Assembly: GCF_013032855.1 (NCBI RefSeq)
Contig: NZ_WQDA01000001.1
Coordinates: forward strand, 813,501-877,500
Direction: 5' to 3'
Source of the DNA: Ruegeria arenilitoris
GTDB lineage: Bacteria; Pseudomonadota; Alphaproteobacteria; Rhodobacterales; Rhodobacteraceae
Length of the DNA: 64,000 bases
The translations under genes and the position numbers were made by a program. This document shows, one piece after another, positions 42,946 through 52,626 of this stretch (positions within the stretch are counted from its first letter, which is position 1; each line of letters starts with the position of its first letter). Below the pieces are notes generated by a model, which worked only from the letters and a program-made list of their open reading frames with translations, made no database searches and was not told the origin of the DNA.

Positions 42946-42968
42946 GGGCCGGGTTTCCTCGGCCCTTT
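42946..42968 (+). terminator. Terminator-like hairpin before rpsA
   Basis: GGGCCG (42946-42951) pairs with CGGCCC (42960-42965) across an 8-base loop, followed by TTTGTGTTT. It lies in the 271-base gap between the small basic protein gene and rpsA; the gap must also hold the rpsA promoter, which I could not pin down. Confidence 0.55.
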
Positions 42969-43081
42969 GTGTTTGTTTAGCCAGATGCGCACCGGGTCAC
43001 GCCAGAGGACATCATGAAACAAGACCGGCGGAGACAACCGCTCGGCCAGCAAAAACGTTATGTAAAGGAAAACAACGCCAC

Positions 43082-44758
43082 ATGGCTAACGCATCCATGG
43101 AGGAATTCGAAGCCCTCCTGAACGAAAGCTTCGAAATGGACACCCCCGAAGAGGGTTCGGTTGTCAAAGGCAAGGTCATCGCGATCGAAGCGGGCCAGGC
43201 CATCATCGACGTAGGCTACAAGATGGAAGGCCGTGTCGATCTGAAAGAATTCGCAAATCCCGGCGAAGCTCCTGAAATCGCTGTTGGCGACGAGGTCGAA
43301 GTCTACCTGCGCGCCGCAGAAAACGCCCGTGGCGAAGCCGTCATCTCGCGCGAGATGGCCCGCCGTGAAGAGGCATGGGACCGTCTGGAAAAAGCATATG
43401 CCGACGACCAGCGCGTCGAAGGTGCTATCTTTGGCCGCGTCAAAGGTGGTTTCACCGTCGATCTGGGTGGCGCAGTTGCATTCCTGCCCGGCAGCCAAGT
43501 TGATGTCCGCCCCGTGCGCGACGCTGGCCCGCTGATGGGTCTGAAGCAGCCGTTCCAGATCCTGAAAATGGACCGCCGCCGTGGCAACATCGTTGTCTCG
43601 CGTCGCGCCATCCTGGAAGAATCGCGTGCCGAACAGCGTGCCGAAGTTATCGGCAACCTGTCCGAAGGTCAGACTGTCGAGGGTGTCGTCAAGAACATCA
43701 CCGAATACGGTGCATTCGTTGACCTGGGCGGCGTTGACGGCCTGCTGCACGTCACCGACATGGCATGGCGCCGCGTGAACCACCCGTCCGAGATCCTGAC
43801 GATCGGCGAGACCATCAAGGTTCAGGTCATCAAGATCAACAAGGAAACCCACCGCATCAGCCTGGGCATGAAGCAGCTGCAGGAAGATCCGTGGGATCTG
43901 GTTGGCGCCAAGTACCCGCTGGGTTCGGTGCACAAGGGTCGCGTCACCAACATCACCGACTACGGCGCGTTCGTCGAGCTGGAGCCCGGTGTCGAAGGTC
44001 TGGTGCACGTGTCCGAGATGTCTTGGACCAAGAAAAACGTCCACCCCGGCAAGATCGTTTCGACCAGCCAGGAAGTCGACGTCATGGTTCTGGAAATCGA
44101 CGGCGCCAAGCGTCGCGTGTCTCTGGGCCTCAAGCAGACCCAGCGCAACCCGTGGGAAGTGTTTGCAGAAACGCACCCCGAGGGCACGCAGGTCGAAGGC
44201 GAAGTCAAGAACATCACCGAATTCGGTCTGTTCATCGGCCTGGAAGGCGACATCGACGGCATGGTTCACCTGTCCGACCTGTCGTGGGACGAGCGTGGCG
44301 AAGATGCCATCCAGAACTACCGCAAGGGCGACGTCGTTCAGGCGGTTGTCTCGGAAGTTGACGTCGAAAAAGAGCGGATCTCGCTGTCGATCAAAGCCCT
44401 GGGCGGTGACAAGTTCGCCGAAGCCGTGGGCGGCGTGAAGCGTGGCTCGGTCATCACCGTCGAAGTGACCGCGATAGAAGATGGCGGCATCGAGGTGGAG
44501 TACGAAGGCATGAAGTCCTTCATCCGCCGTTCGGACCTGAGCCGCGACCGTGCCGAACAGCGCCCCGAGCGTTTCTCGGTCGGTGACAAGGTCGACGTCC
44601 GCGTCACCAACGTGGACAGCAAGACCCGCCGTCTGGGCCTGTCGATCAAGGCGCGCGAAATCGCCGAAGAGAAAGAGGCCGTGGAACAGTACGGTTCCTC
44701 CGACTCGGGTGCATCGCTGGGCGATATCCTTGGCGCAGCGCTGAAGTCCGGCGACTAA
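43082..44758 (+). CDS. rpsA: 30S ribosomal protein S1
   Basis: A 558-residue protein with six S1 (OB-fold) repeats, clearly marked by recurring GxVxxITxYGAFVxL patterns (VKNITEYGAFVDLGGVDGLL, VTNITDYGAFVELEPGVEGL, VKNITEFGLFIGLEGDIDGM). It binds mRNA leaders on the 30S subunit. ATG 43082 (MANASMEEFEALL) matches the family; AAAGGAAAA lies upstream. The codons are uniformly preferred ones, as expected of a highly expressed gene. A strong terminator follows, then ihfB. Confidence 0.97.
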   Translation: MANASMEEFEALLNESFEMDTPEEGSVVKGKVIAIEAGQAIIDVGYKMEGRVDLKEFANPGEAPEIAVGDEVEVYLRAAENARGEAVISREMARREEAWDRLEKAYADDQRVEGAIFGRVKGGFTVDLGGAVAFLPGSQVDVRPVRDAGPLMGLKQPFQILKMDRRRGNIVVSRRAILEESRAEQRAEVIGNLSEGQTVEGVVKNITEYGAFVDLGGVDGLLHVTDMAWRRVNHPSEILTIGETIKVQVIKINKETHRISLGMKQLQEDPWDLVGAKYPLGSVHKGRVTNITDYGAFVELEPGVEGLVHVSEMSWTKKNVHPGKIVSTSQEVDVMVLEIDGAKRRVSLGLKQTQRNPWEVFAETHPEGTQVEGEVKNITEFGLFIGLEGDIDGMVHLSDLSWDERGEDAIQNYRKGDVVQAVVSEVDVEKERISLSIKALGGDKFAEAVGGVKRGSVITVEVTAIEDGGIEVEYEGMKSFIRRSDLSRDRAEQRPERFSVGDKVDVRVTNVDSKTRRLGLSIKAREIAEEKEAVEQYGSSDSGASLGDILGAALKSGD

Positions 44759-44785
44759 GCCAGACTTGCAGTTTTGAACACTCAG

Positions 44786-44821
44786 ACGGCCCCGCTCATC
44801 CCGAGCGGGGCCGTTTCTTTT
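44786..44821 (+). terminator. Rho-independent terminator after rpsA
   Basis: A perfect 12-bp stem, ACGGCCCCGCTC (44786-44797) with GAGCGGGGCCGT (44803-44814), a 5-base loop and a T-rich tail. Confidence 0.92.
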
Positions 44822-44952
44822 GCGAATCAATGTGTTCCGGTTTTGCGAGTTATTCGGTGATAGGTGCAGGCATGAACCGCCGGATTCGCGTCTCTACAGG
44901 CGAATTTCCGGTGCTTTCTTGGAAAATGCACCCCGGACACACAGAGTTTACA

Positions 44953-44981
44953 TTCCACCCGGCACCGTTTTTTCCTATACT
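44953..44981 (+). promoter_or_regulatory. Promoter candidate for ihfB
   Basis: TTCCAC (44953-44958), a 17-base spacer and a strong -10 TATACT (44976-44981), 49 bases before the ihfB ATG; GGGAGGG provides the ribosome-binding site. The rest of the 209-base gap shows nothing else. Confidence 0.5.
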
Positions 44982-45030
44982 GACCAAACCAGTAGACGAG
45001 ATGACACGGTGACCTGGGAGGGTAGCACGC

Positions 45031-45315
45031 ATGATCCGTTCAGAACTGATTCAGAAAATCGCCGACGAAAATCCACATCTGTACCAACGTGATGTCGAGC
45101 GGATCGTGAATACCGTATTCGAGGAAGTCACAGACGCGATGGCGCGCGGTGACCGTGTCGAACTGCGGGGCTTCGGAGCTTTTTCGGTCAAGAAACGGGA
45201 TGCGCGGGTCGGCCGGAACCCACGCACTGGCGAGACGGTTCAAGTCGAGGAAAAGTGCGTGCCGTTTTTCAAGACCGGCAAGTTGCTAAGGGATCGTTTG
45301 AACGGTAAAGCGTGA
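45031..45315 (+). CDS. ihfB: Integration host factor subunit beta
   Basis: A 94-residue HU/IHF-family protein: [40 protein letters not shown] and [13 protein letters not shown] are the IHF-beta signatures, including the beta-arm proline that intercalates DNA. It pairs with IHF-alpha encoded elsewhere and bends DNA by up to 180 degrees. The rpsA-ihfB order is conserved. GGGAGGG lies just before the start. The LapA-domain gene follows after four bases. Confidence 0.96.
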   Translation: MIRSELIQKIADENPHLYQRDVERIVNTVFEEVTDAMARGDRVELRGFGAFSVKKRDARVGRNPRTGETVQVEEKCVPFFKTGKLLRDRLNGKA

Positions 45316-45319
45316 TCTC

Positions 45320-45673
45320 ATGATGCGCTACATTCGATACGGTTTTCTTGCGGTCCTGGGGATCGTCCTTGTCTCGGTCTCGCTGGCCAATCGCCAAATG
45401 GTTCAGTTGCAGTTGATGCCGGACGCCTTGTCTGACTTGCTTGGCTTCAATCTGGCCACTTCGCTGCCGTTGTTTCTTGTAGTTCTTGGCGGGATTGTGG
45501 CCGGCCTTGTCATCGGTTTTCTGTGGGAATGGCTGCGTGAGCACAAGCACCGCAAGGACGCCACCGTCAAAAAGACCGAGGTCAAGAAGCTCGAGCGCGA
45601 GGTCAAGAAGCTCAAGAAGAAGCAGAACGAAGGCCAGGACGATGTGCTTGCCCTTCTGGACGAGGCCAGCTGA
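45320..45673 (+). CDS. LapA-domain (DUF1049) membrane protein
   Basis: A 117-residue protein with two membrane helices (IRYGFLAVLGIVLVSVSLAN and LPLFLVVLGGIVAGLVIGFL) and a highly charged C-terminal coiled coil (KKTEVKKLEREVKKLKKK). This is the LapA/DUF1049 pattern; E. coli LapA is linked to LPS assembly regulation with LapB. It lies between ihfB and trpF with only a few spacer bases on each side, so the three are probably cotranscribed. Confidence 0.88.
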   Translation: MMRYIRYGFLAVLGIVLVSVSLANRQMVQLQLMPDALSDLLGFNLATSLPLFLVVLGGIVAGLVIGFLWEWLREHKHRKDATVKKTEVKKLEREVKKLKKKQNEGQDDVLALLDEAS

Positions 45674-45679
45674 GAGCCG

Positions 45680-46324
45680 ATGTCTTCCGAGATCAGCGTA
45701 AAAATATGCGGCTTGACCGCACCCGAGCATGTGCGTGCCGCCGTTGAAGCAGGTGCGCGTTACATTGGGTTCAATTTCTTTCCCAAGTCTCCACGCTATG
45801 CACCGATTGCCCAGGCAGCGGCGCTGGCCAGTGACGTGCCGGTCGGCGTAGCCAAGGTGGCCTTAGCGGTGAACTTCAGCGACGCGCAGTTGGATGAGAT
45901 CGTGGCGGGGGTTCCACTGGACATGCTGCAGCTGCATGGGGCTGAAAGCCCCGAGCGCGTGGCCGAGGTCAAATCACGCTACGGCCTGCCGGTGATTAAG
46001 GCGATTGGAGTGGCGGAAGCCGAGGATTTGGCCGCAATAGACCTGTATTCGGACGTGGCCGATCAGTTGTTGGTTGACGCCAAACCGCCGAAGAACTCTG
46101 AGCTACCCGGCGGCAACGGTTTGCCTTTTGACTGGCGTCTGCTCGCCGGTCGCAAATACTGGCGGACGCCGTGGATGCTGTCGGGGGGGCTCAACCCGGA
46201 CAACGTAGCCGAGGCGATCCGTATGACCGGTGCAAAGCAGGTGGACGTGGCATCGGGCGTGGAAAGCGCCCCGGGCGTCAAGGATCCGGGCCTGATCCGC
46301 TCATTTATTGAAGCGGCACGGTGA
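45680..46324 (+). CDS. trpF: Phosphoribosylanthranilate isomerase
   Basis: A 214-residue TIM barrel with catalytic Cys10 in VKICGLT and the general-acid aspartate in [21 protein letters not shown] forms the phosphate-binding loop. It performs the third step of tryptophan synthesis. The order lapA-trpF-(small ORF)-trpB suggests one transcript, but trpA is elsewhere in the window on the other strand. The gene starts six bases after the lapA stop. Confidence 0.95.
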   Translation: MSSEISVKICGLTAPEHVRAAVEAGARYIGFNFFPKSPRYAPIAQAAALASDVPVGVAKVALAVNFSDAQLDEIVAGVPLDMLQLHGAESPERVAEVKSRYGLPVIKAIGVAEAEDLAAIDLYSDVADQLLVDAKPPKNSELPGGNGLPFDWRLLAGRKYWRTPWMLSGGLNPDNVAEAIRMTGAKQVDVASGVESAPGVKDPGLIRSFIEAAR

Positions 46325-46372
46325 TCTGACCAGAACGCGCTTGCGTATTCTTCTCAAAGGGGAGGATGCGGG

Positions 46373-46708
46373 ATGCTGGCTGCAATTGGCGCGGTTTCAC
46401 TGAAGCGATGGTACCATGGGCCCGAGTTCTTCTGGCGCGCGGGCAAGGCCTTGCGCCAGGCCAAGGGCGATCCCTTGTGCCTCCATGCCGAAGTGTTTTC
46501 GCATGAGGGCGCGTATTTCTCGCTAAGCGTTTGGCATGACGTCGAAGCCATGCTGACCTTTGCCCAGTCGAACCCGCACCGAGGGGTGATGCAAGCTGCC
46601 CCACGTTTGACCAATACCTACCACTTCCGTCACTTTGCCTGCATCGCCATTCCGACCCGGGAACAGGCGCTGACTATCTGGATGAACGGCAGTACCGCGG
46701 CGGAATAG
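46373..46708 (+). CDS. Small antibiotic-biosynthesis-monooxygenase-like (dimeric alpha/beta barrel) protein
   Basis: A 111-residue protein. The central [20 protein letters not shown] followed by PHRGVM matches the T-x-S-x-W-x-D-x-x-A-M-x-x-F-x-x-S-x-x-H-R pattern of ferredoxin-like ABM/EthD-type barrels. Function is unknown; many such proteins are haem or quinone-modifying, but no catalytic residue is diagnostic here. GGAGG seven bases before the ATG at 46373 makes it a well-supported gene. It interrupts the trpF-trpB pair. Confidence 0.75.
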   Translation: MLAAIGAVSLKRWYHGPEFFWRAGKALRQAKGDPLCLHAEVFSHEGAYFSLSVWHDVEAMLTFAQSNPHRGVMQAAPRLTNTYHFRHFACIAIPTREQALTIWMNGSTAAE

Positions 46709-46775
46709 TGCGATTTGCGATGGCAAATCCCGCCGGCACCTCCTAATAACAACAGGCACGACGATGGAGACCACC

Positions 46776-48023
46776 ATGGCCAATGATCTGTTCAATTCCT
46801 TCATGTCCGGCCCGGATGAAAACGGCCGCTTCGGCATTTTCGGCGGACGCTTCGTCAGCGAGACTCTGATGCCGTTGATCCTGTCGCTGGAGGAGGAATA
46901 CGAGAAGGCCAAGACCGACCCGAGTTTCTGGGCCGAGATGGACGATCTGTGGGCCAACTACGTGGGCCGTCCGTCGCCCCTGTATCACGCCGAGCGCCTG
47001 ACCGAACATCTGGGTGGCGCCAAGATCTATATGAAGCGCGACGAGTTGAACCACACCGGCGCGCACAAGATCAACAACGTGCTGGGCCAGATCATCTTGG
47101 CGCGCCGCATGGGAAAGACCCGGATCATCGCCGAGACCGGGGCAGGGCAGCACGGTGTCGCCACCGCGACGGTCTGCGCCAAGTTCGGTCTGAAATGCGT
47201 GGTCTACATGGGCGCACATGATGTCCAGCGGCAGGCGCCCAACGTGTTCCGCATGCGCTTGCTGGGGGCAGAGGTGATTCCGGTGACCTCGGGCCGCGGC
47301 ACCCTGAAGGACGCGATGAACGACGCGCTGCGCGACTGGGTAACAAATGTGCGCGACACTTTCTATTGCATCGGTACCGTGGCCGGACCGCATCCGTACC
47401 CGGCGATGGTGCGCGACTTCCAGTCGATCATCGGCAAGGAAGCCAAGGAACAGATGATGAAGGCCGAGGGTCGCCTGCCGGACACGATCATCGCGGCAAT
47501 CGGTGGCGGCTCGAACGCCATGGGGCTGTTCTATCCGTTTCTTGACGACAAATCGGTCAACATCATCGGCGTCGAAGCCGGCGGCAAGGGCGTCAACGAA
47601 AAGATGGAGCATTGCGCCTCTCTCACCGGCGGCCGGCCGGGTGTTCTGCACGGCAACCGTACCTATCTGCTGCAGGACGACGACGGCCAGATCCTCGAGG
47701 GGTACTCGATTTCGGCCGGGCTGGACTATCCGGGCATCGGCCCCGAACATTCCTGGCTGCACGATATCGGGCGCGCGCAGTATGTCTCGGTCACCGACAA
47801 AGAGGCGCTTGAGGCGTTCCAGCTGTGCTGCGCGACCGAGGGGATCATCCCTGCGCTCGAACCCAGCCACGCGCTGGCGCATGTCATGAAGATCGCGCCC
47901 GATCTGCCCAAGGATCACATCATCTGCATGAACATGTGCGGACGTGGCGACAAGGATGTTCAAACGGTCGCCAAGTATCTGAACTTCGACATGTCTGATA
48001 CCGAGGGTCGCGACGCAACCTGA
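46776..48023 (+). CDS. trpB: Tryptophan synthase beta chain
   Basis: A 415-residue PLP enzyme with Schiff-base Lys98 in [14 protein letters not shown], the phosphate loop [12 protein letters not shown], and [20 protein letters not shown]. It condenses indole with serine. GGAG sits six bases before ATG 46776, preferring it over the ATG at 46764. A strong terminator follows. The partner trpA lies 4.6 kb downstream on the opposite strand. Confidence 0.97.
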   Translation: MANDLFNSFMSGPDENGRFGIFGGRFVSETLMPLILSLEEEYEKAKTDPSFWAEMDDLWANYVGRPSPLYHAERLTEHLGGAKIYMKRDELNHTGAHKINNVLGQIILARRMGKTRIIAETGAGQHGVATATVCAKFGLKCVVYMGAHDVQRQAPNVFRMRLLGAEVIPVTSGRGTLKDAMNDALRDWVTNVRDTFYCIGTVAGPHPYPAMVRDFQSIIGKEAKEQMMKAEGRLPDTIIAAIGGGSNAMGLFYPFLDDKSVNIIGVEAGGKGVNEKMEHCASLTGGRPGVLHGNRTYLLQDDDGQILEGYSISAGLDYPGIGPEHSWLHDIGRAQYVSVTDKEALEAFQLCCATEGIIPALEPSHALAHVMKIAPDLPKDHIICMNMCGRGDKDVQTVAKYLNFDMSDTEGRDAT

Positions 48024-48042
48024 GCGCGGCCCAAAGTACAGG

Positions 48043-48073
48043 ACCCGGCACGCTTCAATCGTGCCGGGTTTTT
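48043..48073 (+). terminator. Rho-independent terminator after trpB
   Basis: ACCCGGCACG (48043-48052) pairs perfectly with CGTGCCGGGT (48060-48069) across a 7-base loop, then TTTTC. Confidence 0.92.
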
Positions 48074-48083
48074 CATTCGCGGT

Positions 48084-48464
48084 TCACTGTCCGGAGTCTG
48101 CGCGGTGGCTGGTCAGAACGTGCAGCGGCACGATTTCCAATGCGCGCTGGTGAGTCGCCTCAAGATGGACCTTTGGCGCACAGCCCTCGTCATGGGCCTG
48201 CATGAACCGTGCGGCACACAGGCACCAGCTGTCGCCGGGCTTGAGGCCCGGGAAATCGAATTCGGGCCGGGGCGTGCTCAGGTCGTTGCCGACATATTTT
48301 GAATAGGCCAGAAACTCGGCCGTCATAACAGCGCAGACCGTGTGGCTGCCGCGATCCTCAGGGCAGGTGTTGCAGGCCCCGTCGCGGAAAAAACCGGTCA
48401 GGGGCTTTCGTGAACACGGAGCCAGCACGCCGCCCAGAACATTTATACTGTCCTGCTTTTGCAT
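48084..48464 (-). CDS. DUF2237 family protein
   Basis: A 126-residue protein matching DUF2237 end to end: NVLGGVLAPCSRKPLTGFFR, DGACNTCPEDRGSHTVCAVM, GNDLSTPRPEFDFPGLKPGD, SWCLCAARFMQAHDEG and a final helix RALEIVPLHVL. Conserved cysteines suggest metal or redox chemistry, but no function is known to me. The start lies nine bases after the serine hydrolase stop on the same strand, so the two may be cotranscribed. Confidence 0.88.
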   Translation of the reverse strand: MQKQDSINVLGGVLAPCSRKPLTGFFRDGACNTCPEDRGSHTVCAVMTAEFLAYSKYVGNDLSTPRPEFDFPGLKPGDSWCLCAARFMQAHDEGCAPKVHLEATHQRALEIVPLHVLTSHRADSGQ

Positions 48465-48473
48465 GAAGCTACC

Positions 48474-49637
48474 TTACAGGCTTTGCGCGATCTTGCGGAA
48501 CATTTCGATGTTCTGCTCATTGACCCCGGGCTCGCGGAACTTCCGATCAGCGCCCGTGGCTACGATCAGCACGCCGCGCGACTGGTCGAAATACATGTAC
48601 TGGCCATAAACACCGCGTGCCAGAAACTCACCGTCATGGGCGCCAACGGGGATCCACCACTGATATCCGTAGCCGATCTTTCCGGGTTCGGTCGGCGCGC
48701 TTGGCAAGGTGGATTCCTTGATCCAGTCGGCCGGAACGATCTGGCGTCCATCGCGCATGCCGTTCTGCAGGATCATTTGGCCAAAACGGGCGTAATCCCG
48801 CGTCGTGAAATTCAAGCCACCCAGAACAAAGGCGACGCCGGCGCCGTCGGTGATATAGTATCCGTCCCGCTCAAGACCGAGGTGCTGCAGAATCTTTTCG
48901 TCCAGCAACGCGGCGACGCTTTGACCCGTCGCCCCTCGGATCACCATTCCAATGACATGGGTATCGATGGAAACATACTGCCAGGTCTCGCCAGGTGCCG
49001 CGAAACTGTCCTTCAACGAGGCCGCAAAGTCATCCAACTCGCCGCCCAGGGCGACGACCCGACCCATACGGTTGATGTCGGATTTCGGGTCCAGATAGTC
49101 TTCGTCAAAGGTTACACCGCTGGCCATGTTCAGCACGTTGCGGATCGTGGCTGTTTCATAGGCGCTGCCCTGCAGCTTGGGGGCATATTTGATGACCGGA
49201 TCATCCAGCGAGGCTATGGCGCCCTCCTCAAGAAGGATGCCGAACAGAGCGGACAAATAGCTTTTGGCCATCGACCACGAGATCCGGCGGTCCTCCGGCG
49301 ATGTGCTCAGAAAATACTCCTCGAACCGGATCTGCCCGTCCTGCATCACCAGCAGGGATGTGACGGCGCGCTCTTCGATCCAGTCTTGCGTCTCGGCGGG
49401 CAGGTCGAATTCAGCGCCATAGGGCAGGTCCCAGGTGGGACCATTCCCGCGAGGGAGGTCGACAGTCAGAAACGCCGCGTCCATGTGAGAGAAATTCTGA
49501 ACGATCTTTTCTTCAGAAAACAGAGAGTTCACCGCCAGAAGGCGCTGGATTTCCTCGCGCTTCCAGAAACCGACAACTGCAGCGGCCAAGACCAGCGTCA
49601 GGACGATTCGCAGCAGCCACTTCAGACCTGTTTTCAT
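48474..49637 (-). CDS. Serine hydrolase, beta-lactamase class C / 6-aminohexanoate-dimer hydrolase-like
   Basis: A 387-residue protein with an N-terminal membrane anchor or signal (LLRIVLTLVLAAAVVGFW) and the class C fold. The catalytic S-x-x-K is SMAK in RRISWSMAKSYLSALFG, and YVSIDTHVIGMVIR carries the Y-x-S motif. The third motif is near HDGEFLARGVYGQYMY. Substrate unknown; relatives are esterases, peptidases or nylon-oligomer hydrolases rather than true beta-lactamases. ATG 49637 is preceded by GGGAGG at ideal spacing. Confidence 0.85.
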   Translation of the reverse strand: MKTGLKWLLRIVLTLVLAAAVVGFWKREEIQRLLAVNSLFSEEKIVQNFSHMDAAFLTVDLPRGNGPTWDLPYGAEFDLPAETQDWIEERAVTSLLVMQDGQIRFEEYFLSTSPEDRRISWSMAKSYLSALFGILLEEGAIASLDDPVIKYAPKLQGSAYETATIRNVLNMASGVTFDEDYLDPKSDINRMGRVVALGGELDDFAASLKDSFAAPGETWQYVSIDTHVIGMVIRGATGQSVAALLDEKILQHLGLERDGYYITDGAGVAFVLGGLNFTTRDYARFGQMILQNGMRDGRQIVPADWIKESTLPSAPTEPGKIGYGYQWWIPVGAHDGEFLARGVYGQYMYFDQSRGVLIVATGADRKFREPGVNEQNIEMFRKIAQSL

Positions 49638-49715
49638 GATTATCCTCCCGTTTGGCGGCATTGGATCGTGATGACGGAAATTCTGCAATTGCTACGTTGC
49701 GGAAGGTCTTTGCCG

Positions 49716-50402
49716 CTATCGGAACTTGTCCAACAGCTTCTGCATCGCCGTGCGGTCATCGGGCGTTGGCGTCTCGGCTTTCGGGGTAGGAGAGGTCTTG
49801 GTTTCGGATTTGGGCGTCGTGGTGGAACTGCGCGGTGGCGCTGTTCGCAGCGCCACCGCGTTCATGAACTTGGCCGCATCGCCCGCAGCCAGATGAACCG
49901 CCCCGTCTGCAACACCTTGCAGAACATCGTCCAGCCAGTCGGCGTCTGCCTTGGCGAAATCGCCCAGAACATAGGGCGAAACCAGCTCTTTGCGTCCGGG
50001 ATGGCCGATCCCCAGCCGGACACGGTCATACGCGGCACCGATATGGTCGTGGATCGACCGCAGGCCGTTATGCCCGGCATGGCCGCCACCGGCCTTGGCG
50101 CGAACCTTCCCGGGTGCAAGGTCCAGTTCGTCATGGAAAACGGTCACATCGGTTGAGACGAGCTTGAAGAACCGCATGGCCTCGCCGACCGATTGACCCG
50201 AGCGGTTCATGAAGGTCATGGGTTTCAGCAGCAGGACCTTCTCTCGGCCCAGCATTCCTTCGGATATTTCACCCTGAAATTTCGAACGCCATGGCCCAAA
50301 GCCATGATCCCTGGCGATGGCATCCACCGCCATGAAACCGATATTGTGCCGGTTGCGGGCATACTTTGCGCCCGGATTGCCCAATCCGACAAACAGCTTC
50401 AT
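49716..50402 (-). CDS. pth: Peptidyl-tRNA hydrolase
   Basis: A 228-residue Pth: [20 protein letters not shown] (catalytic His19), [15 protein letters not shown], and [20 protein letters not shown] with the catalytic-site aspartate. It recycles peptidyl-tRNA. The tail after residue ~185 is an unusual low-complexity Pro/Thr/Ser/Lys extension (about 40 residues) ending [11 protein letters not shown], beyond the usual ~190-residue length. It lies 132 bases downstream of rplY, as in many bacteria. Confidence 0.96.
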   Translation of the reverse strand: MKLFVGLGNPGAKYARNRHNIGFMAVDAIARDHGFGPWRSKFQGEISEGMLGREKVLLLKPMTFMNRSGQSVGEAMRFFKLVSTDVTVFHDELDLAPGKVRAKAGGGHAGHNGLRSIHDHIGAAYDRVRLGIGHPGRKELVSPYVLGDFAKADADWLDDVLQGVADGAVHLAAGDAAKFMNAVALRTAPPRSSTTTPKSETKTSPTPKAETPTPDDRTAMQKLLDKFR

Positions 50403-50475
50403 CGCGAATTCCTTGTGCGTTTCGGTCCGGCGCAGAATTGCACGAGATTCCTTTCCGGCGCCAGCCGGTCTTTCA

Positions 50476-50505
50476 AAGAAAAACGGGGCCCTGGACGAGG
50501 CCCCG
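50476..50505 (-). terminator. Rho-independent terminator after rplY
   Basis: CGGGGCC and GGCCCCG (50484-50490 / 50499-50505) form a 7-bp stem; read on the minus strand it is followed by TTTTTCTTT, between rplY and pth. Confidence 0.88.
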
Positions 50506-50534
50506 CTTCAAATTCCAATCCGAAGGATCCGGAT

Positions 50535-51191
50535 TTATTCTTCGTCTTTGCCTACGACTTCAACTTCGTCGGCTGCGACTTCCTCTTCACCTTCGCCTTC
50601 TTCATCGTCGCTGGACGCCAGGCCGGTCGGTGCCGAGATGTTCGCAATCACGAAGTCACGGTCGATGGTCGGTTTGGTGCCGTTGGGCAGGTCAACAGAC
50701 GAGATGGTGACAACGTCGTTGATTTCCAGGCCGGTAAGATCGACGGTGATCTTTTCGGGGATGTCGCCGGCGGTGCAGACCAGCTCGACCTCAGGACGGA
50801 CAACGGTCAGAACGCCGCCCTTTTTGATGCCGGGGGCCTCTTCCTCGTTGATGAATTCGACGGGGATGTACAGGGCGATCTTGGTCGTACGACGCAGACG
50901 CATCAGGTCCAGGTGGGTCGGCAGGTCCTTGACTACATCACGCTGAACGTCGCGGCAGATGACGCGGACGTCCTCGTGGCCTTCGACCTTCAGGTTCCAC
51001 AGGGTCGACTTGAAGCGGCCTGCCTTCAGGCGCTTGAACAGTTCGTTGAACGGAATCTGGATCGGCAGCGGGTCTTTTTCGCCACCAAATACGATGCCCG
51101 GAACCATGCCGTCGCGGCGTGCCTGACGAGCGGCGCCCTTGCCTGTCCCCGTCCGTTCCAGAGCTACGAGATCAGGAATCTCACCAGCCAT
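50535..51191 (-). CDS. rplY: 50S ribosomal protein L25/general stress protein Ctc
   Basis: A 218-residue long-form L25 (Ctc). The N-terminal L25 domain ([60 protein letters not shown]) is followed by the TL5-like C-terminal domain and an acidic tail ([19 protein letters not shown]). It binds 5S rRNA. It is followed by a terminator and pth. The start [20 protein letters not shown] fits alphaproteobacterial homologues. Confidence 0.95.
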   Translation of the reverse strand: MAGEIPDLVALERTGTGKGAARQARRDGMVPGIVFGGEKDPLPIQIPFNELFKRLKAGRFKSTLWNLKVEGHEDVRVICRDVQRDVVKDLPTHLDLMRLRRTTKIALYIPVEFINEEEAPGIKKGGVLTVVRPEVELVCTAGDIPEKITVDLTGLEINDVVTISSVDLPNGTKPTIDRDFVIANISAPTGLASSDDEEGEGEEEVAADEVEVVGKDEE

Positions 51192-51301
51192 GATAAATCT
51201 CCAATGTTAGGGCAGGGTGCCTCCAAGGCTGTCACCCCGCGTGAAGCGGCGTCCTTAGACCGAATCCGGCCATTTGGAAAGGGGTAAAAACGAATTCCGC
51301 G

Positions 51302-52468
51302 TCATTCCTGCCAGCGGCCGCAGAAATCCTGCGGGACAAGCAGGTTGTGCGGCCCCAGATCGGCCACGTTGCGCTCGCCGCACAGGGCCATGGTGGTGTC
51401 CAGTTCCTTCTGGATCACCTCCAGCGCGGTGGTCACCCCCTTTTGGCCCATCGCGCCCAGCCCGTAGACGAAAGCGCGCCCGATATAGGTGCCCTTGGCC
51501 CCCAGCGCCAGCGCCTTGAGCACGTCCTGCCCCGAGCGGATGCCGCTGTCGAGATGCACCTCGACGTCGCCGCCCACCGCATCCATGATCCGCGGCAGCA
51601 TCCGGATCGAGCTGAGCGCGCCGTCCAACTGCCGCCCGCCGTGGTTCGACACCACGATGGCGTCGGCGCCCAACTTGGCCGCCATCTTGGCGTCTTCGGG
51701 GTCCAGGATGCCCTTCAGGATTACCTTGCCGCCCCATTGCTCCATCAGCTTCTCGATCTTCTTCCAGTCGAGGCTGGGATCGAACTGTTCGGCCGTCCAC
51801 GCGCCTAGCGATGAGGCGTCCGAGATGCCCTCGACATGGCCCACGATATTGCCGAACTCGCGTCGTTTCGCGCCCAGCATCTCGATGCCCCAGGCCCATT
51901 TCGTCATCAGGTTGGCGATCGTTTTGGCCGTCAGTTTCGGCGGGGCGGACAGGCCGTTCTTCAGGTCCTTGTGCCGTTGGCCGAGGATTTGCAGATCAAG
52001 AGTGATGACCAGGGCCGAGCATTTGGCATCCTTGGCGCGCTGGATCAGGCGGCGGACGTAATCTTCGTCCTTCATGGTGTACAGCTGAAACCAGAACGGC
52101 GCGCCGGTATGTTCGGCCACATCTTCGATCGAGTTGATCGACATGGTCGACAACGTGAAGGGCACGCCGAATTCCAGCGCGGCCTTGGCGGCCTTCATTT
52201 CACCATCCGCATGCTGCATCCCGGTCAGGCCCACGGGTGCCAGGGCCACCGGCATGGCAACGTCCTGTCCGATCATCTGCGACGCGGTCGAGCGGCCGGA
52301 CATGTCCACCGCAACCTTCTGGCGCAGGCGGATGTCGTGGAAGTCTGAGCTGTTGTCGCGGAAGGTCTGCTCGGTCCAGCTGCCGCTTTCGGCATAGTCA
52401 TAGAACATCCGGGGCACCCGGCGTTCATAGATGCGTTTCAGGTCGTCGATATTGGTAATGACAGGCAT
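51302..52468 (-). CDS. lldD: L-lactate dehydrogenase, FMN-dependent (LldD family)
   Basis: A 388-residue alpha-hydroxy-acid oxidoreductase with FMN-binding SPVGLTGMQ-type region (PVALAPVGLTGMQHADGE), LYTMKDEDYVRRLIQRAK and the catalytic VSNHGGRQLDGALSSI (active-site His and Arg). The HLDSGIRSGQDVLKALALGA segment binds FMN phosphate. It oxidises L-lactate to pyruvate with electrons to quinone or cytochrome; a glycolate or mandelate substrate is an alternative. It stands alone between rplY and trpA, downstream of the trpA terminator. Confidence 0.92.
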   Translation of the reverse strand: MPVITNIDDLKRIYERRVPRMFYDYAESGSWTEQTFRDNSSDFHDIRLRQKVAVDMSGRSTASQMIGQDVAMPVALAPVGLTGMQHADGEMKAAKAALEFGVPFTLSTMSINSIEDVAEHTGAPFWFQLYTMKDEDYVRRLIQRAKDAKCSALVITLDLQILGQRHKDLKNGLSAPPKLTAKTIANLMTKWAWGIEMLGAKRREFGNIVGHVEGISDASSLGAWTAEQFDPSLDWKKIEKLMEQWGGKVILKGILDPEDAKMAAKLGADAIVVSNHGGRQLDGALSSIRMLPRIMDAVGGDVEVHLDSGIRSGQDVLKALALGAKGTYIGRAFVYGLGAMGQKGVTTALEVIQKELDTTMALCGERNVADLGPHNLLVPQDFCGRWQE

Positions 52469-52566
52469 GGCCGCGCCCTTCTGCAGATTGGTTAGGTTTC
52501 TTTACCAATTCTTCCGTCGCGGCGCAACGGCCAGTTGCGCAAGTGGTCAGGTGGGACGAAGGCGCA

Positions 52567-52603
52567 AAGAAAAACCGCCGCAGGCGTGCGGCCTGCAGCG
52601 GTT
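52567..52603 (-). terminator. Rho-independent terminator after trpA
   Basis: A 13-bp stem with one wobble (52573-52585 with 52591-52603) and a 5-base loop; on the minus strand it is followed by TTTTTC. It lies between trpA and lldD. Confidence 0.9.
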
Positions 52604-52626
52604 GCAATCCGTTTGGGATTTTGGCC

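Noticed and set aside
43058-44830. 590-codon minus-strand frame opposite rpsA
   Set aside because: Strong codon bias of rpsA suppresses antisense stops; the translation lacks any domain and spans the rpsA terminator.
48459-50156. 565-codon plus-strand frame opposite the serine hydrolase and pth genes
   Set aside because: It crosses two well-supported minus-strand genes and the gap between them; composition is typical antisense.
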